Shown: positions 18,006 through 28,020, numbered from the stretch's first letter. The stretch: 64,000 nucleotides of DNA from Comamonadaceae bacterium (GCA_027488985.1 JAIYAR010000014.1:124001-188000); one strand, 5' to 3'. Numbers and translations are program-made. Notes: generated by a model not told the origin, from the letters alone.

Positions 18006-19724
18006 ATGGCAACCATCGGACGCCGCGCGTACGCGGAAATCTTCGGCCCCACCACTGGCGACCGCGTGCGCCTGGCAGATACCGGCTTGATCATCGAGGT
18101 TGAAAAAGACTACACCCTGACTGCCGGAAGTTACGGCGAAGAAGTGAAGTTCGGCGGCGGCAAAACCATCCGTGATGGCATGGCGCAATCGCAACGCACC
18201 CGCGCTGAAGGCGCTGTAGACTGTGTGCTCACCAATGCACTCATCCTGGACCACTGGGGCATCGTCAAGGCCGACATCGGCTTGAAGGGCGGGCGCATTG
18301 TGGCCATCGGCAAGGCCGGCAACCCTGACACTCAGCCGGGAGTGGACATCATCATCGGGCCGGGCACAGAAATCATCAGCTGCGAGGGCAACATCGTCAC
18401 CGCAGGCGGCATCGACTGCCATATTCACTTCATCTGCCCGCAGCAGATTGAAGAAGCACTCTCCAGCGGCGTGACCACCATGATGGGCGGCGGCACGGGG
18501 CCTGCCACCGGCACCTTTGCCACCACCTGCACCCCCGGCCCATGGAACATCGAGCGCATGCTGCAAGCAGCCGATGCCTTCCCCATGAACCTCGGCTTTT
18601 TCGGCAAGGGCAACGCCAGCCTGCCCGGCGCACTGCATGAGCAGATCAACGCCGGTGTGATCGGCCTGAAACTCCATGAAGACTGGGGCAGCACGCCGGC
18701 TGCCATCAGCAACTGCCTGGATGTAGCGGACGAAACCGAAATTCAGGTAGCCCTGCACTCTGACACGCTGAACGAATCCGGCTTTGTCGAGAACACGATT
18801 GAGGCCACCAAAGGCCGTGGCCTGTGCGCCTTCCACACCGAAGGTGCGGGTGGCGGCCACGCCCCTGACATCCTGAAGGTGGTAGGTCAGGCGAACTTTT
18901 TGCCCAGCTCCACCAACCCCACCATGCCCTACACCCAGAACACGCTGGACGAGCATGTGGACATGCTGATGGTTTGCCACCACCTGGACGCAGGCATCGC
19001 TGAAGACCTGGCTTTTGCCGAAAGCCGCATCCGCAAGGAGACCATTGCGGCTGAAGACATCCTGCACGACATGGGCGCGATTTCCATGATGAGCAGCGAC
19101 AGCCAGGCCATGGGCCGCGTGGGCGAAGTCATCATCCGCACCTGGCAGACGGCCGACAAGATGAAGTCACAGCGCGGCTCGCTACCAGAGGACTCCTCAC
19201 GGAACGACAACTTCCGCGCCAAGCGTTACGTCGCGAAGTACACCATCAACCCTGCGATTTCGCACGGCATCAGCCACGAAGTCGGCAGCATCGAAGTGGG
19301 CAAGTGGGCCGACCTGGTGATCTACAAACCCGCCTTCTTCGGTGTCAAACCCGCGCTGATCTTGAAGGGTGGCTTTATCGCCCATGCCGCCATGGGCGAC
19401 CCCAATGCATCCATCCCCACACCGCAGCCTGTGCATTACCGCCCCATGTTCGGCAGCTTCGGAAGCGCGCTGCACAAAGGTTCGTTCACGTTCTTGTCGC
19501 AAGCGGGCTTGAACGCCGGCATCAAAGAACGCTTTGGCCTTGCGAAGAATGTGGCTGCGGTGAAAAACATCCGCGGCGTGCGCAAGCAGCACATGATCCA
19601 CAACAGCTACTTGCCCACCATGGAGATCGATGCGCAAACCTACAGCGTGCGCGCTGACGGCCAGTTACTGACGTGTGAGCCGGCAGTCAAGCTGCCCATG
19701 GCACAGCGCTACTTTTTGTTCTGA
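18006..19724 (+). CDS. ureC: urease alpha subunit (catalytic)
   Basis: A 572-residue nickel amidohydrolase, full length for UreC. Nickel ligands and active-site motifs are present: HIHF with His 139 and His 141, the carbamylated Lys 222 in [31 protein letters not shown], and MVCHHLD with the flap histidines. The C-terminus PMAQRYFLF is typical. A cytosolic enzyme, it needs UreE, UreF, UreG and UreD to load nickel; the last is not in this window. Confidence 0.98.
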   Translation: MATIGRRAYAEIFGPTTGDRVRLADTGLIIEVEKDYTLTAGSYGEEVKFGGGKTIRDGMAQSQRTRAEGAVDCVLTNALILDHWGIVKADIGLKGGRIVAIGKAGNPDTQPGVDIIIGPGTEIISCEGNIVTAGGIDCHIHFICPQQIEEALSSGVTTMMGGGTGPATGTFATTCTPGPWNIERMLQAADAFPMNLGFFGKGNASLPGALHEQINAGVIGLKLHEDWGSTPAAISNCLDVADETEIQVALHSDTLNESGFVENTIEATKGRGLCAFHTEGAGGGHAPDILKVVGQANFLPSSTNPTMPYTQNTLDEHVDMLMVCHHLDAGIAEDLAFAESRIRKETIAAEDILHDMGAISMMSSDSQAMGRVGEVIIRTWQTADKMKSQRGSLPEDSSRNDNFRAKRYVAKYTINPAISHGISHEVGSIEVGKWADLVIYKPAFFGVKPALILKGGFIAHAAMGDPNASIPTPQPVHYRPMFGSFGSALHKGSFTFLSQAGLNAGIKERFGLAKNVAAVKNIRGVRKQHMIHNSYLPTMEIDAQTYSVRADGQLLTCEPAVKLPMAQRYFLF

Positions 19725-19733
19725 AGCCGCATC

Positions 19734-20201
19734 ATGCACGCTATGGAGATTCGCATCGATGACCTGCAAGGACCGGCCATTGCCGCCCTGCTGCAAGTGC
19801 ACTTGGATGCGATGCACCAGCACTCGCCACCTGAGAGCGTGCACGCCCTCGATTTGGAAGCCTTGCGCCACCCGTCTATCACCTTTTGGACGGCGTGGGA
19901 CGGTAATGCACTGATGGGTTGCGGCGCGCTCAAAACGCACAGTGCCACGCATGCAGAGCTCAAGTCCATGCGCACCGCCGCGGGCCATGAACGCAAAGGA
20001 GTTGCGCGCGCACTGCTGCGCCATATCGAAGCTGCTGCCCGGGCTCAGGGTGTGCAGCACATCAGCCTGGAAACCGGCACCAACGCACCGTTCTTCCCGG
20101 CCCACAGTCTCTATGAGAGTGAAGGTTTTGTAGATTGCGGCCCGTTTGCCGACTACCAGTTAGACCCTTACAGCAGGTTCATGACCAAAGCCCTGACCTG
20201 A
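19734..20201 (+). CDS. GNAT-family N-acetyltransferase in the urease operon
   Basis: A 155-residue GNAT enzyme. Motif A is SMRTAAGHERKGVARALLRHI (about 82-102), with the acetyl-CoA loop around HERKGVA, and motif B includes ISLETGTNAPFFPAHSLYES. The substrate is not shown. It lies 9 bp after ureC and 56 bp before ureE on the same strand, so it is probably in the urease transcript. An alternative ATG at 19743 gives MEIRIDD. Confidence 0.88.
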   Translation: MHAMEIRIDDLQGPAIAALLQVHLDAMHQHSPPESVHALDLEALRHPSITFWTAWDGNALMGCGALKTHSATHAELKSMRTAAGHERKGVARALLRHIEAAARAQGVQHISLETGTNAPFFPAHSLYESEGFVDCGPFADYQLDPYSRFMTKALT

Positions 20202-20257
20202 GGGGTATGGCGCCCCTGCGCCACAATGCGGCCATCTACCAGAACACCTGAATTCTT

Positions 20258-20923
20258 ATGCTCCAAGTCTCCAAATGCATCCCCCAGGGCCAAGGCCTGG
20301 CCCCGGTCCTCGTCAAGCGCGCTGCCACCGTCGAGCTGGACTGGGACGTGCGCCAGAAAAGCCGTTTTGACGCCACCGACTCCGCAGGCCGCCAGATCGG
20401 CGTGTTTCTGCCCCGTGGCACCGTGGTGCGCGGTGGCGATGTGCTGGTGGCCGAAGACGGATCGCTCATAGTAGCCCAAGCCGCGCCGCAAGCGGTGCTG
20501 AAGATCACCCACTGCCGCAACCACGGCACGCCCTTCGACCTGATCCGCGCGGCCTACCACTTGGGCAACCGCCATGTGCCTATTGAGCTGCAGCCCGACC
20601 ACCTGAAGATTGAGCCCGATCACGTGCTGGCCGACATGCTGCGCGCCATGCACCTGATCGTGAATGCGGTAGACGAAGCGTTTGAGCCCGAGAACGGCGC
20701 CTATGCCACCGGTGGCCACCAAGGCGGCCATCATCATGGACACGATCACGACGACGATGGGCATGACCACAGCCATTCCCATGCCGGCCACAACCATGAC
20801 CACGCGCCCAAGCCTGCAGGTACCCTGCGCGGCATTCCCGTGGCAGTGCAAGTCAAACCGCATGTGCATGGCCCGGATTGCAACCATGGTCACGACCATG
20901 ACCACCACCACGGCGATCAGTAA
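20258..20923 (+). CDS. ureE: urease accessory protein UreE (nickel metallochaperone)
   Basis: A 221-residue metallochaperone. The N-terminal peptide-binding domain has RKSRFDATDSAGRQIGVFL, the metal-binding domain contains HCRNHGTP (about 88-95), and the C-terminal 70 residues are rich in His and Asp (GGHHHGHDHDDDGHDHSH and a second run near the end). It delivers nickel to UreG and the urease complex. The His-rich tail is longer than in many UreE proteins and could store nickel. Confidence 0.95.
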   Translation: MLQVSKCIPQGQGLAPVLVKRAATVELDWDVRQKSRFDATDSAGRQIGVFLPRGTVVRGGDVLVAEDGSLIVAQAAPQAVLKITHCRNHGTPFDLIRAAYHLGNRHVPIELQPDHLKIEPDHVLADMLRAMHLIVNAVDEAFEPENGAYATGGHQGGHHHGHDHDDDGHDHSHSHAGHNHDHAPKPAGTLRGIPVAVQVKPHVHGPDCNHGHDHDHHHGDQ

Positions 20924-20935
20924 ACCCCAAACGCC

Positions 20936-21613
20936 ATGCTCGACAGTAGCCTGATGCAGCTCATGTGGCTGGCCTCCCCGGCCTTGCCCATTGGCGGCTT
21001 TTCATACTCGGAATGCCTGGAAGCCGCCGTGGATACTGAGCGAGCTGCTACAGAAAGTGAAGCATCGGTCTGGCTGGTCGATCAACTGCACATGACGCTG
21101 GCTCGCTCCGAGCTGCCTGCGGTGGCCCAGGCCATTGCCGCCTGGCGCGCAGACGACCAGCACCGCATCGCCGAACTCAACGCCTGGGTGCTGCAAACCC
21201 GGGAGAGCGCCGAGTTGCGCTCCCAGACAGAGCAAATGGGCAAGAGCCTGCTCGAATGGTTGAAGAACCACACCACGGCCACGCCCGCGCAGATTGCCCT
21301 GCTCGCTTCGCAAGAACCGACCTACCCCATTGCATTTGCGCTGGCGGCCAGCGCTACACAGGCCCCATTGCGCGAGTGCCTGCTGGCGTTTGCATTCGGC
21401 TGGGCCGAGAACATGATGCAGGCCGCCATCAAGGCCGTGCCGCTGGGCCAAAGTGCCGGGCAGCGCATCCTGTCCGCGCTGACCGCCGAGGTTCCTTCCG
21501 CCGTCGATTACGCCCTGAGCGTGAGCGACGACACCCGCCAAGCCTTCAGCCCTATGCTGGCCATCCTGAGCAGCCAGCATGAGGTGCAGTATTCAAGGCT
21601 TTTCCGCTCCTAG
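20936..21613 (+). CDS. ureF: urease accessory protein UreF
   Basis: A 225-residue helical protein with the UreF start [20 protein letters not shown] and ending [12 protein letters not shown], the usual C-terminus. UreF acts with UreD and UreG as a gatekeeper for nickel insertion and GTP hydrolysis. It follows ureE by 12 bp. Its stop codon TAG lies in the edge of the dispersed repeat (copy E). Confidence 0.96.
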   Translation: MLDSSLMQLMWLASPALPIGGFSYSECLEAAVDTERAATESEASVWLVDQLHMTLARSELPAVAQAIAAWRADDQHRIAELNAWVLQTRESAELRSQTEQMGKSLLEWLKNHTTATPAQIALLASQEPTYPIAFALAASATQAPLRECLLAFAFGWAENMMQAAIKAVPLGQSAGQRILSALTAEVPSAVDYALSVSDDTRQAFSPMLAILSSQHEVQYSRLFRS

Positions 21614-21654
21614 CGCCCGTTGATATTGCGCAAGCAGCTCACTTTTTGATAGTA
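21609..21654 (-). repeat. dispersed palindromic repeat, copy E (ureF-ureG junction)
   Basis: On the minus strand it reads ACTATCAAAAAGTGAGCTGC followed by TTGCGCAATATCAACGGGCG and CTAGG. The tail CTAG supplies the ureF stop codon. It occupies nearly the whole gap between ureF and ureG. Confidence 0.8.
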
Positions 21655-21660
21655 AACACC

Positions 21661-22320
21661 ATGTCTGCACTTCACCACATCGCCAACCGCACCAAGACCC
21701 TCCCCCCGCTGCGCGTGGGCATAGGCGGCCCCGTAGGCTCCGGCAAAACCACCCTGCTGGAAATGCTGTGCAAGGCCATGCGCGATCAGTACGACCTGGT
21801 CGCCATCACCAACGATATTTACACCAAGGAAGACCAGCGCCTGCTCACCGTGAGCGGTGCATTGGCGGCCGAGCGCATCATGGGAGTGGAAACCGGCGGC
21901 TGCCCGCACACCGCCATCCGCGAAGACTGCTCCATCAACCTGGAGGCCATTGACCGCATGTTGGTGGACTTTCCCAACGCCGACATCGTGTTTGTGGAGA
22001 GCGGTGGCGACAACCTGGCAGCCACCTTCAGCCCCGAGCTGAGTGACCTGACCATCTACGTGATTGATGTGGCTGCCGGCGAGAAGATTCCCCGCAAAGG
22101 TGGCCCAGGCATCACCAAGAGCGACTTGTTCGTCATCAACAAAACCGACTTGGCCCCCCACGTAGGCGCCAACCTGGATGTGATGCGCGCTGACACCGAG
22201 CGCATGCGCAACACCCCCAAGGGCATGAAGCCCTTTGCCATGACCAACCTCAAAGACCTGACCGGCTTGAAAGAGGTGATTGCGTTCATCGAAACCAAAG
22301 GCATGCTCAAGGCCGGCTAG
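21661..22320 (+). CDS. ureG: urease accessory GTPase UreG
   Basis: A 219-residue SIMIBI-class GTPase. The P-loop [10 protein letters not shown] spans residues 22-31, the metal-binding CPH is in [28 protein letters not shown] is the switch region, and NKTDLAP is the base-recognition motif. It couples GTP hydrolysis to nickel delivery. ATG 21661 ([12 protein letters not shown]) is preferred over the in-frame TTG at 21646. No strong ribosome site is seen, as the upstream gap is a dispersed repeat. Confidence 0.97.
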   Translation: MSALHHIANRTKTLPPLRVGIGGPVGSGKTTLLEMLCKAMRDQYDLVAITNDIYTKEDQRLLTVSGALAAERIMGVETGGCPHTAIREDCSINLEAIDRMLVDFPNADIVFVESGGDNLAATFSPELSDLTIYVIDVAAGEKIPRKGGPGITKSDLFVINKTDLAPHVGANLDVMRADTERMRNTPKGMKPFAMTNLKDLTGLKEVIAFIETKGMLKAG

Positions 22321-22333
22321 AATACGCAGCTCT

Positions 22334-22423
22334 GGAAGCTTGGCCGAGCGGTTTAAGGCACCGGTCTTGAAAACCGGCGAGGGTTTATCCCCTCCGTGAG
22401 TTCGAATCTCACAGCTTCCGCCA
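22334..22423 (+). tRNA. tRNA-Ser (anticodon TGA)
   Basis: A 90-base class II tRNA. GGAAGCT pairs with AGCTTCC in the acceptor, the D arm is GCCGAGCGGTTTAAGGC, the anticodon loop is CTTGAAAA with TGA, and a long variable arm (GAGGGTTTATCCCCTC) precedes GTTCGAATC. CCA is encoded. It is 13 bp after ureG. Confidence 0.97.
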
Positions 22424-22466
22424 AATACCTCTTTGGCGCAGTGCTCAGGCGGCACACCGCCGCCTC

Positions 22467-23705
22467 ATGACCACCGACGCATCCCTTCCCCCTCTCTCGG
22501 CGCTGTTCAAGCACCAAGCCTTCGTCCGTTACTGGTTTGCCCGCATTGCCGGCATCATGGGCAACCAGATGCTGATGGTGGCGGTTGCGTGGCATATGTA
22601 CGACCTGACCTCCAGTGCCTGGGACCTCGGACTCGTGGGACTGTTCCAATTTGTGCCAGCGCTCGTGATGACGCTGCCCGCCGGGCATGTGGCCGACCGC
22701 CTGCACCGTGGCCGTATCTTTGCGGCCTGCATGGCCTTGCAGGCCGGCGTGGCGATCACGTTGCTGAGCGCCACCCTGGGAAACTATGCATCCCGTGAAC
22801 TCATCCTGCTCATCTCCGTCGTGCTGGGTCTGGCCCGCGCCTTCCAGATGCCGGCGCAGCAAGCCCTGGTAGCGCTGCTGGTGCCCACTAACTTGCTCGG
22901 GCGCGCGGTGGCACTGAGCTCCACCGGCATGGAGATCGCGGTCATCAGCGGGCCTGCGTTGGGCGGGCTGCTCTACGCGCTGGGACCTACCAACGTGTAT
23001 GTCTGCTGTACCGCGCTGATGTTGCTGGCCACTGGCTTGATTCTGGCCGTGCACTACCAGCACAAGCCTTCCAACTTGGCTGCCAACTGGTCCACCCTGT
23101 TTGCCGGCGTGCGCTTTGTGTGGGAGCGCAAGTTGCTGCTGGGCGCCAGCTCGCTGGACTTGTTTGCGGTGCTGCTCGGCGGCGCCACTGCCTTGCTGCC
23201 GATTTATGCGCGCGACATCCTGCACACCGGACCCACCGGCTTGGGCTTTTTGCGGGCGGCCCCTGCAGTGGGCGCGCTCGCCATGTCACTGGTGATCACC
23301 CGCTGGCCCTTGCGCCGGCATGTGGGCAAGCGGCTGCTGAGTGCCGTGGCAGTGTTCGGGCTGGCCACCGTGCTGTTCGGCCTGTCCGAATCATTCTGGC
23401 TGTCCATGTTCGCGCTCACCGTGACAGGTGCAGCAGACTGCATCAGCGTGGTCACCCGCAATACCTTGGTGCAATTGGAAACGCCCGATGAGATGCGCGG
23501 GCGCGTGGCCGCAGTGAATTCCATTTTCATCGGCGCGTCCAACCAGCTGGGCGAATTCGAATCGGGCGCCACTGCGGCAATGTGGGGTCCGGTGAGCTCA
23601 GTGGTAGTGGGCGGCATCGGCACCATGCTGGTTGCAGGTTTGTGGTTCAAGCTGTTCCCGGCTTTGGCCCACCGCGACCACATGGAGCCCCAAGGCAAGC
23701 TGTAA
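22467..23705 (+). CDS. MFS transporter, EntS-like
   Basis: A 412-residue major facilitator protein with about 12 hydrophobic segments. It opens with LFKHQAFVRYWFARIAGIMG, the loop 2-3 motif reads GHVADRLHRGRI, and ETPDEMRGRVAAVNSIFIGA is the signature seen in EntS-type exporters. Substrate unknown; relatives export siderophores or drugs. It is a single gene after tRNA-Ser, convergent with the CBS gene. Confidence 0.9.
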   Translation: MTTDASLPPLSALFKHQAFVRYWFARIAGIMGNQMLMVAVAWHMYDLTSSAWDLGLVGLFQFVPALVMTLPAGHVADRLHRGRIFAACMALQAGVAITLLSATLGNYASRELILLISVVLGLARAFQMPAQQALVALLVPTNLLGRAVALSSTGMEIAVISGPALGGLLYALGPTNVYVCCTALMLLATGLILAVHYQHKPSNLAANWSTLFAGVRFVWERKLLLGASSLDLFAVLLGGATALLPIYARDILHTGPTGLGFLRAAPAVGALAMSLVITRWPLRRHVGKRLLSAVAVFGLATVLFGLSESFWLSMFALTVTGAADCISVVTRNTLVQLETPDEMRGRVAAVNSIFIGASNQLGEFESGATAAMWGPVSSVVVGGIGTMLVAGLWFKLFPALAHRDHMEPQGKL

Positions 23706-23720
23706 ACGGCTGCTGAACGT

Positions 23721-24407
23721 TCAAGTCCACAAGTCCAGCGGCGGGTCGGCTACGACAGCCCGCAAGATGTCAGATCGGGACACAAAGCCGCGCACCGCAC
23801 CCGCCTCATCGACCACCGGTAAACCGGGCAAGCCGGTATCCAACAGCACGCGCGCAAGCCGGCGGATGTCGGTATCCGCAGCCACGCTGGGTACCGGGGT
23901 CCACATCACGTCCTGCACGCTCTGGGCCAGAAAGGCTCGCCACACCAATGCATGTGCATCGGCTTGGGGCAGATGCTCTGCGCGGGTCAACTCCGCGCGG
24001 GTAAGCAGCCCCACCAGAACGCCCTCCGCTGACACCACGGGAGCCTGTGCAATGCCGTGTTGGTTGAGCAGCGCCCAGGCGCCTTCAATGGTTAAGGTGT
24101 CCGGGACCGTCACCACCTCCAAGCTCATGATGTCGGCCACCCGGGTCAATGGCTGCCGGGTTTGCGCGGGTTTGCGAACCTCGCCATACGCCGCCAATGC
24201 CGTCCGGTGCGCGATGTCGGTGGCAGGCGCTTCATGGGCAGGAGCGTTCAGCACATCGGCAAAGCGCAGAGGGCTATGGTCTTGGGCATCCAGCCCCAGC
24301 GCTTCGATCCGGCGGGTGCGTGCAGCGCGGCGCATGCCGGCTACCTTACCCAACTCTTCGAGCGAGCCCCGGAATATCTGCCCTGCTGTACCGTAAACCG
24401 AAAACAT
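23721..24407 (-). CDS. CBS-domain protein
   Basis: A 228-residue protein with two CBS motifs in the C-terminal two thirds: VADIMSLEVVTVPDTLTIEG to VVSAEGVLVGLLTRAEL, and VQDVMWTPVPSVAADTDIRR to VVDEAGAVRGFVSRSDIL. CBS pairs bind adenine nucleotides and usually regulate a partner. The first 90 residues are not recognised. Start at 24407 because GGGGGA lies just upstream. Confidence 0.88.
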   Translation of the reverse strand: MFSVYGTAGQIFRGSLEELGKVAGMRRAARTRRIEALGLDAQDHSPLRFADVLNAPAHEAPATDIAHRTALAAYGEVRKPAQTRQPLTRVADIMSLEVVTVPDTLTIEGAWALLNQHGIAQAPVVSAEGVLVGLLTRAELTRAEHLPQADAHALVWRAFLAQSVQDVMWTPVPSVAADTDIRRLARVLLDTGLPGLPVVDEAGAVRGFVSRSDILRAVVADPPLDLWT

Positions 24408-24449
24408 GGCGTCCCCCTGCATGGCCGGGCGGGCCGCAGCGCAGCCCGT

Positions 24450-25685
24450 TCAGTCCGGATTGGACAGGAAAATTTCCTGCAAGTCACTCAAAAAGTCGAA
24501 GCCTTTGACCGTAGGGCGCACGCGGGCAAAGTCCCGCACGATCAGGCCTTTGCGCTCAGCCTCCTCCAGCCCCTTTTGGATGGCGGTAATGGCCAGACCG
24601 GTGCGCTCGGTAAAGTCGCGCAACCCGAAGCCATTGCGCAGGCGCAAGGCATTGAGCATGTACTCAAATGGCAAATCGGCGCGGGCCACTTCCTCGTCTT
24701 GCGCCACCGCATGGCCGGCCAGCGCCTGCTCCATGTAGCGGGCCGGGTCACGAAAGCGCACCTGCCGCACCACCCGGTGCGCAAAGCTGAGTTTGCTGTG
24801 CGCGCCAGCGCCTATGCCCAGATAGTCGCCAAACTGCCAGTAGTTGACGTTGTGAAAACAGCGGTGACCTTGGCGCGCATAGGCTGACACCTCATACCGG
24901 TCCATCCCGGCCGCAGCGGTGGCTTCGGTAATGCGGTCCAACATCGCGTAGGCCGTGTCGTCTTCGGGGATCTGCGGCGGGAACTTGGCGAAGTAGGTAT
25001 TGGGCTCGATGGTCAGGTGATAAATCGAGATGTGCGGCGGCTGGAATTGCAGTGCGGTGGCCAGGTCTTCATCGAGCTGCGCCTGCGTCTGCCCCGGCAG
25101 GGCGTACATGATGTCGAGGTTGAAGGTGTCGAACGAGGCAGCCGCCTCTTCCACCGCGGCTAGGGCCTGCGCGCGGTCATGCACCCGGCCCAAGGCTTTC
25201 AGATGGGTATCGTTAAAGCTTTGCACCCCGATGGACAGCCGCGTCACGCCCGCGCCCCGGAAAGCCTTGAACCGGTCTTTTTCAAAGGTGCCGGGGTTGG
25301 CCTCCATGGTGATTTCGCAGTCCGCCTCCAGCCGCAGCCGGGCACGGATATCGCCCAACAAGCGGTCTATGGACTCGGGCGAAAACAGGCTGGGCGTGCC
25401 GCCGCCGATGAAGATGCTGTGGATGTTGCGCCCCCAGATTAGGGGCAGAGCGGCCTCCAGGTCGGCAATGACCGCGTCGATGTAACGCTGTTCTTGCACG
25501 CCGTCTTTGGCTTGCTCGTGAGAGTTGAAGTCACAGTAAGGGCACTTCTTGATGCACCACGGCAGGTGCACATACAAAGACAAAGGAGGCAGCGCGCTGA
25601 ACTGCAAGCTGCCCGGGCGCATGTAGTGCTGAATGTCGCGCTGTACCGCGGCAGCGCCCTCTGCAACAGGCGTGATCGGAATCAT
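24450..25685 (-). CDS. hemW: radical SAM haem chaperone HemW
   Basis: A 411-residue radical SAM protein. The cluster motif is CIKKCPYC in LPWCIKKCPYCDFN (about 42-55), followed by FIGGGTPSLFS and the SAM-binding EANPGTFE. NYWQFGDYLGIGAGAHSKL is characteristic of HemW, formerly misnamed HemN. It passes haem to target proteins and does not oxidise coproporphyrinogen. It is 5 bp downstream of rdgB in the rph-rdgB-hemW run. Confidence 0.95.
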   Translation of the reverse strand: MIPITPVAEGAAAVQRDIQHYMRPGSLQFSALPPLSLYVHLPWCIKKCPYCDFNSHEQAKDGVQEQRYIDAVIADLEAALPLIWGRNIHSIFIGGGTPSLFSPESIDRLLGDIRARLRLEADCEITMEANPGTFEKDRFKAFRGAGVTRLSIGVQSFNDTHLKALGRVHDRAQALAAVEEAAASFDTFNLDIMYALPGQTQAQLDEDLATALQFQPPHISIYHLTIEPNTYFAKFPPQIPEDDTAYAMLDRITEATAAAGMDRYEVSAYARQGHRCFHNVNYWQFGDYLGIGAGAHSKLSFAHRVVRQVRFRDPARYMEQALAGHAVAQDEEVARADLPFEYMLNALRLRNGFGLRDFTERTGLAITAIQKGLEEAERKGLIVRDFARVRPTVKGFDFLSDLQEIFLSNPD

Positions 25686-25690
25686 GCGGC

Positions 25691-26296
25691 TCAGGCCCCA
25701 AGCCAGTTCGTGCGGATCAGGGCCGCCATGGTCGCAGCCGCGCGGCCGCGGTGGCTATGGGCGTTTTTCACTTCCACCGGCAGCTGGGCAAAGGTCTGGC
25801 GGAACTCGGGGATCCACATCACCGGGTCGAAGCCGAATCCGTTGCTGCCCACCGGCTCGGACGCAATCTGCCCGACCACACGGCCCACGGCAATCAACGG
25901 CTCAGGGTCGTCCACACTGCGCACCGCCACCAGGGTGCTGACCAGCGCAGCTCGGCGGTTAGTCACGTTCTTCATTTGTTCCAGCAGGGCTGTGACGTTG
26001 TTGTCGTCCCCTTTGGCGTAGCCGAACTGGGTGGCGTAATAGGCCGTATCCACGCCCGGCAATCCGCCAAAGGCGTCCACACACAAACCGGCGTCATCGG
26101 CCAGCGCGGGCAAGCCGGTGTGCTGGGCTGCGTTGCGCGCCTTGGCCAGTGCGTTTTCAATAAAAGTGCGAAACGGCTCGGGCGACTCGGGCACGCCCAG
26201 GTCGCCCTGGCGCACCAGCTCACAACCCAACGGAGCAAACATGGCATTGAGCTCGGCGAGCTTGCCCTGGTTATTGGATGCAAGAACAATCTTCAT
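25691..26296 (-). CDS. rdgB: XTP/dITP diphosphatase (RdgB/HAM1)
   Basis: A 201-residue house-cleaning pyrophosphatase that removes xanthosine and inosine triphosphates from the nucleotide pool. It begins MKIVLASNNQGKLAELNAMF, the HAM1 start, with TGLPALADDAGLCVDAFGG and the base-recognition loop GFGFDPVMW. Full length. It lies between rph and hemW on the same strand. Confidence 0.96.
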   Translation of the reverse strand: MKIVLASNNQGKLAELNAMFAPLGCELVRQGDLGVPESPEPFRTFIENALAKARNAAQHTGLPALADDAGLCVDAFGGLPGVDTAYYATQFGYAKGDDNNVTALLEQMKNVTNRRAALVSTLVAVRSVDDPEPLIAVGRVVGQIASEPVGSNGFGFDPVMWIPEFRQTFAQLPVEVKNAHSHRGRAAATMAALIRTNWLGA

Positions 26297-26310
26297 AAGA
26301 AATAGGTCTC

Positions 26311-26353
26311 TGGCGCCCGCGGAATATGCGCGAGCAGCTATTATTTTGATAGT
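26311..26353 (-). repeat. dispersed palindromic repeat, copy F (rph-rdgB junction)
   Basis: On the minus strand it reads ACTATCAAAATAATAGCTGC followed by TCGCGCATATTCCGCGGGCG. It encodes the last residues and the TAA stop of rph (LSK then stop), then fills the gap to rdgB. Confidence 0.8.
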
Positions 26354-27069
26354 GCTTGATGCTGCAACAGCATGAGTTCACCCACGCCTTTTTCGGCCAA
26401 GGTCAGCAGTTGGTCCATCTCGGCGCGGGTAAAGGCCACGCCTTCGGCCGTGCCTTGCACTTCTACAAAGTGGCCGGCACCGGTCATCACCACATTCATG
26501 TCGGTATCGCAAGCCGAATCTTCGGTGTACTCCAGGTCCAACAAGGGCGTACCTTCCACAATTCCGACGCTGATGGCGGCCACAGCCGCAATGATGGGTG
26601 TCTCAGCAATCTTGCCGGAGGCCAGCAAACCATTGACCGCGTCTTGCGCAGCCACAAAGGCGCCGGTGATGGCTGCGGTCCGGGTGCCGCCGTCCGCCTG
26701 GATCACATCGCAATCGAGCTGGATGGTGCGCTCACCCAGTTTTTTCAGGTCGAACACTGCGCGCAGCGAGCGACCGATCAACCGCTGAATCTCTTGGGTA
26801 CGGCCGGTTTGCTTGCCGCGTGCGGCCTCCCGGTCGCTGCGGCTATGCGTGGCGCGGGGCAACATGCCATATTCGGCAGTGACCCAACCTTCACCGCTGC
26901 CGCGTTTGTGCGGAGGCACTTTTTCTTCGACCGAAGCGGTGCACAGCACCTTGGTATTGCCGAACTCAATCAACACCGAGCCCTCGGCGTGCATGGTGTA
27001 GTGGCGGGTGATGCGCACCGGGCGCAGTGCATCGGCGGCGCGGGCGCCTTGGCGGACAAATGCTGTCAT
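26341..27069 (-). CDS. rph: ribonuclease PH
   Basis: A 242-residue phosphorolytic 3'-exonuclease that trims tRNA 3' ends. It has the family start [17 protein letters not shown] and the core [20 protein letters not shown], with [17 protein letters not shown]. The C-terminus (ALSK) and stop are provided by a dispersed repeat, so the end of the protein probably differs from relatives by a few residues. Confidence 0.96.
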   Translation of the reverse strand: MTAFVRQGARAADALRPVRITRHYTMHAEGSVLIEFGNTKVLCTASVEEKVPPHKRGSGEGWVTAEYGMLPRATHSRSDREAARGKQTGRTQEIQRLIGRSLRAVFDLKKLGERTIQLDCDVIQADGGTRTAAITGAFVAAQDAVNGLLASGKIAETPIIAAVAAISVGIVEGTPLLDLEYTEDSACDTDMNVVMTGAGHFVEVQGTAEGVAFTRAEMDQLLTLAEKGVGELMLLQHQALSK

Positions 27070-27108
27070 GGGTCGTTCCTCATAGGTCCGGGCAGGCCGG
27101 AGAAGCGG

Positions 27109-28020
27109 TCAAAGCTTGCGGGCAGCCGAGCGGCGGATGGCCTCGTTAATCTCGGCGATCGAACGTTCAATGGCCGCGTCGTCCAAGTCATCCACTTCTG
27201 AGTCCGCCCACGCGGCTTGGACTGTGGAGGCAAACACGCCTTCGCTGATGCTGTCTGTCGAAATCGTGCCCTTGGTGGACTCGAAGCTGTCCGGCGTCTC
27301 CCACTCCATCGCGATCACGGTCACGTTATCGCAATGCGGCCCGCCCTTGAGCATGGCTTGCTCCACCAAGTCAGGCGCGGAATCGCCCACGGGCTTTTGC
27401 GACAGGTGGTACACGATGTCACTGTCCTGCAGCGGTCCCCACAAGCCATCCGAGCACAGCATGATGCGGTCGCCCTGGTGCAAGGGCACCGGCCCGGTCA
27501 CATCAAACACCGGACGAGTCGGCGAACCCAGGCAAGTGAAAAGCACATTGCGGTTGAAGCCGACGGGCGCACCGCTAGGCCGGTCCATTTCACGCTGCTC
27601 CGAATAAGAATGGTCGCGGGTGCGTGCCAGTAATTCACCTTGGCGCACAAAGTACAGCCTCGAATCCCCGCAGTGCACCCAATGGGCCGAGCCCGCTTGC
27701 AACACGACTGCCACCAGGGTGGTGCGCGGTGTATCCGGCAGATTGCGTTCAGCGGCGTATCGCAGGATCTGGCGATGGGCAGCCAGAATGGCTTTGTTGA
27801 AAAAATCACGCACATCCATCAGCTCGGGATGGGCTTCCTTCTGGTACAGCGCAGAGATCACCTGCAATGCCATTTGGGACGCAACCTCGCCCTCGGGATG
27901 TCCGCCCATTCCATCCGCAAGCAAAAACAGACCGGACGACTTGGTGTAGCAGTAGCCCATGCGGTCTTCGTTTTTTTCACGACCGCCTTTGCGGCTGATC
28001 TGGAAGACGGAAAACTTCAT
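27109..28020 (-). CDS. PP2C-family serine/threonine phosphatase
   Basis: A 303-residue PPM phosphatase. Metal-binding motifs are present: GREKNEDRMG (about 14-23), LLADGMGGHPEGEVAS (about 33-48), LCSDGLWG and GPHCDNVTVI. The last 70 residues after the catalytic core are acidic and not recognised. Its start overlaps the kinase stop by 4 bp, so it is the paired phosphatase of that kinase. Confidence 0.92.
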   Translation of the reverse strand: MKFSVFQISRKGGREKNEDRMGYCYTKSSGLFLLADGMGGHPEGEVASQMALQVISALYQKEAHPELMDVRDFFNKAILAAHRQILRYAAERNLPDTPRTTLVAVVLQAGSAHWVHCGDSRLYFVRQGELLARTRDHSYSEQREMDRPSGAPVGFNRNVLFTCLGSPTRPVFDVTGPVPLHQGDRIMLCSDGLWGPLQDSDIVYHLSQKPVGDSAPDLVEQAMLKGGPHCDNVTVIAMEWETPDSFESTKGTISTDSISEGVFASTVQAAWADSEVDDLDDAAIERSIAEINEAIRRSAARKL

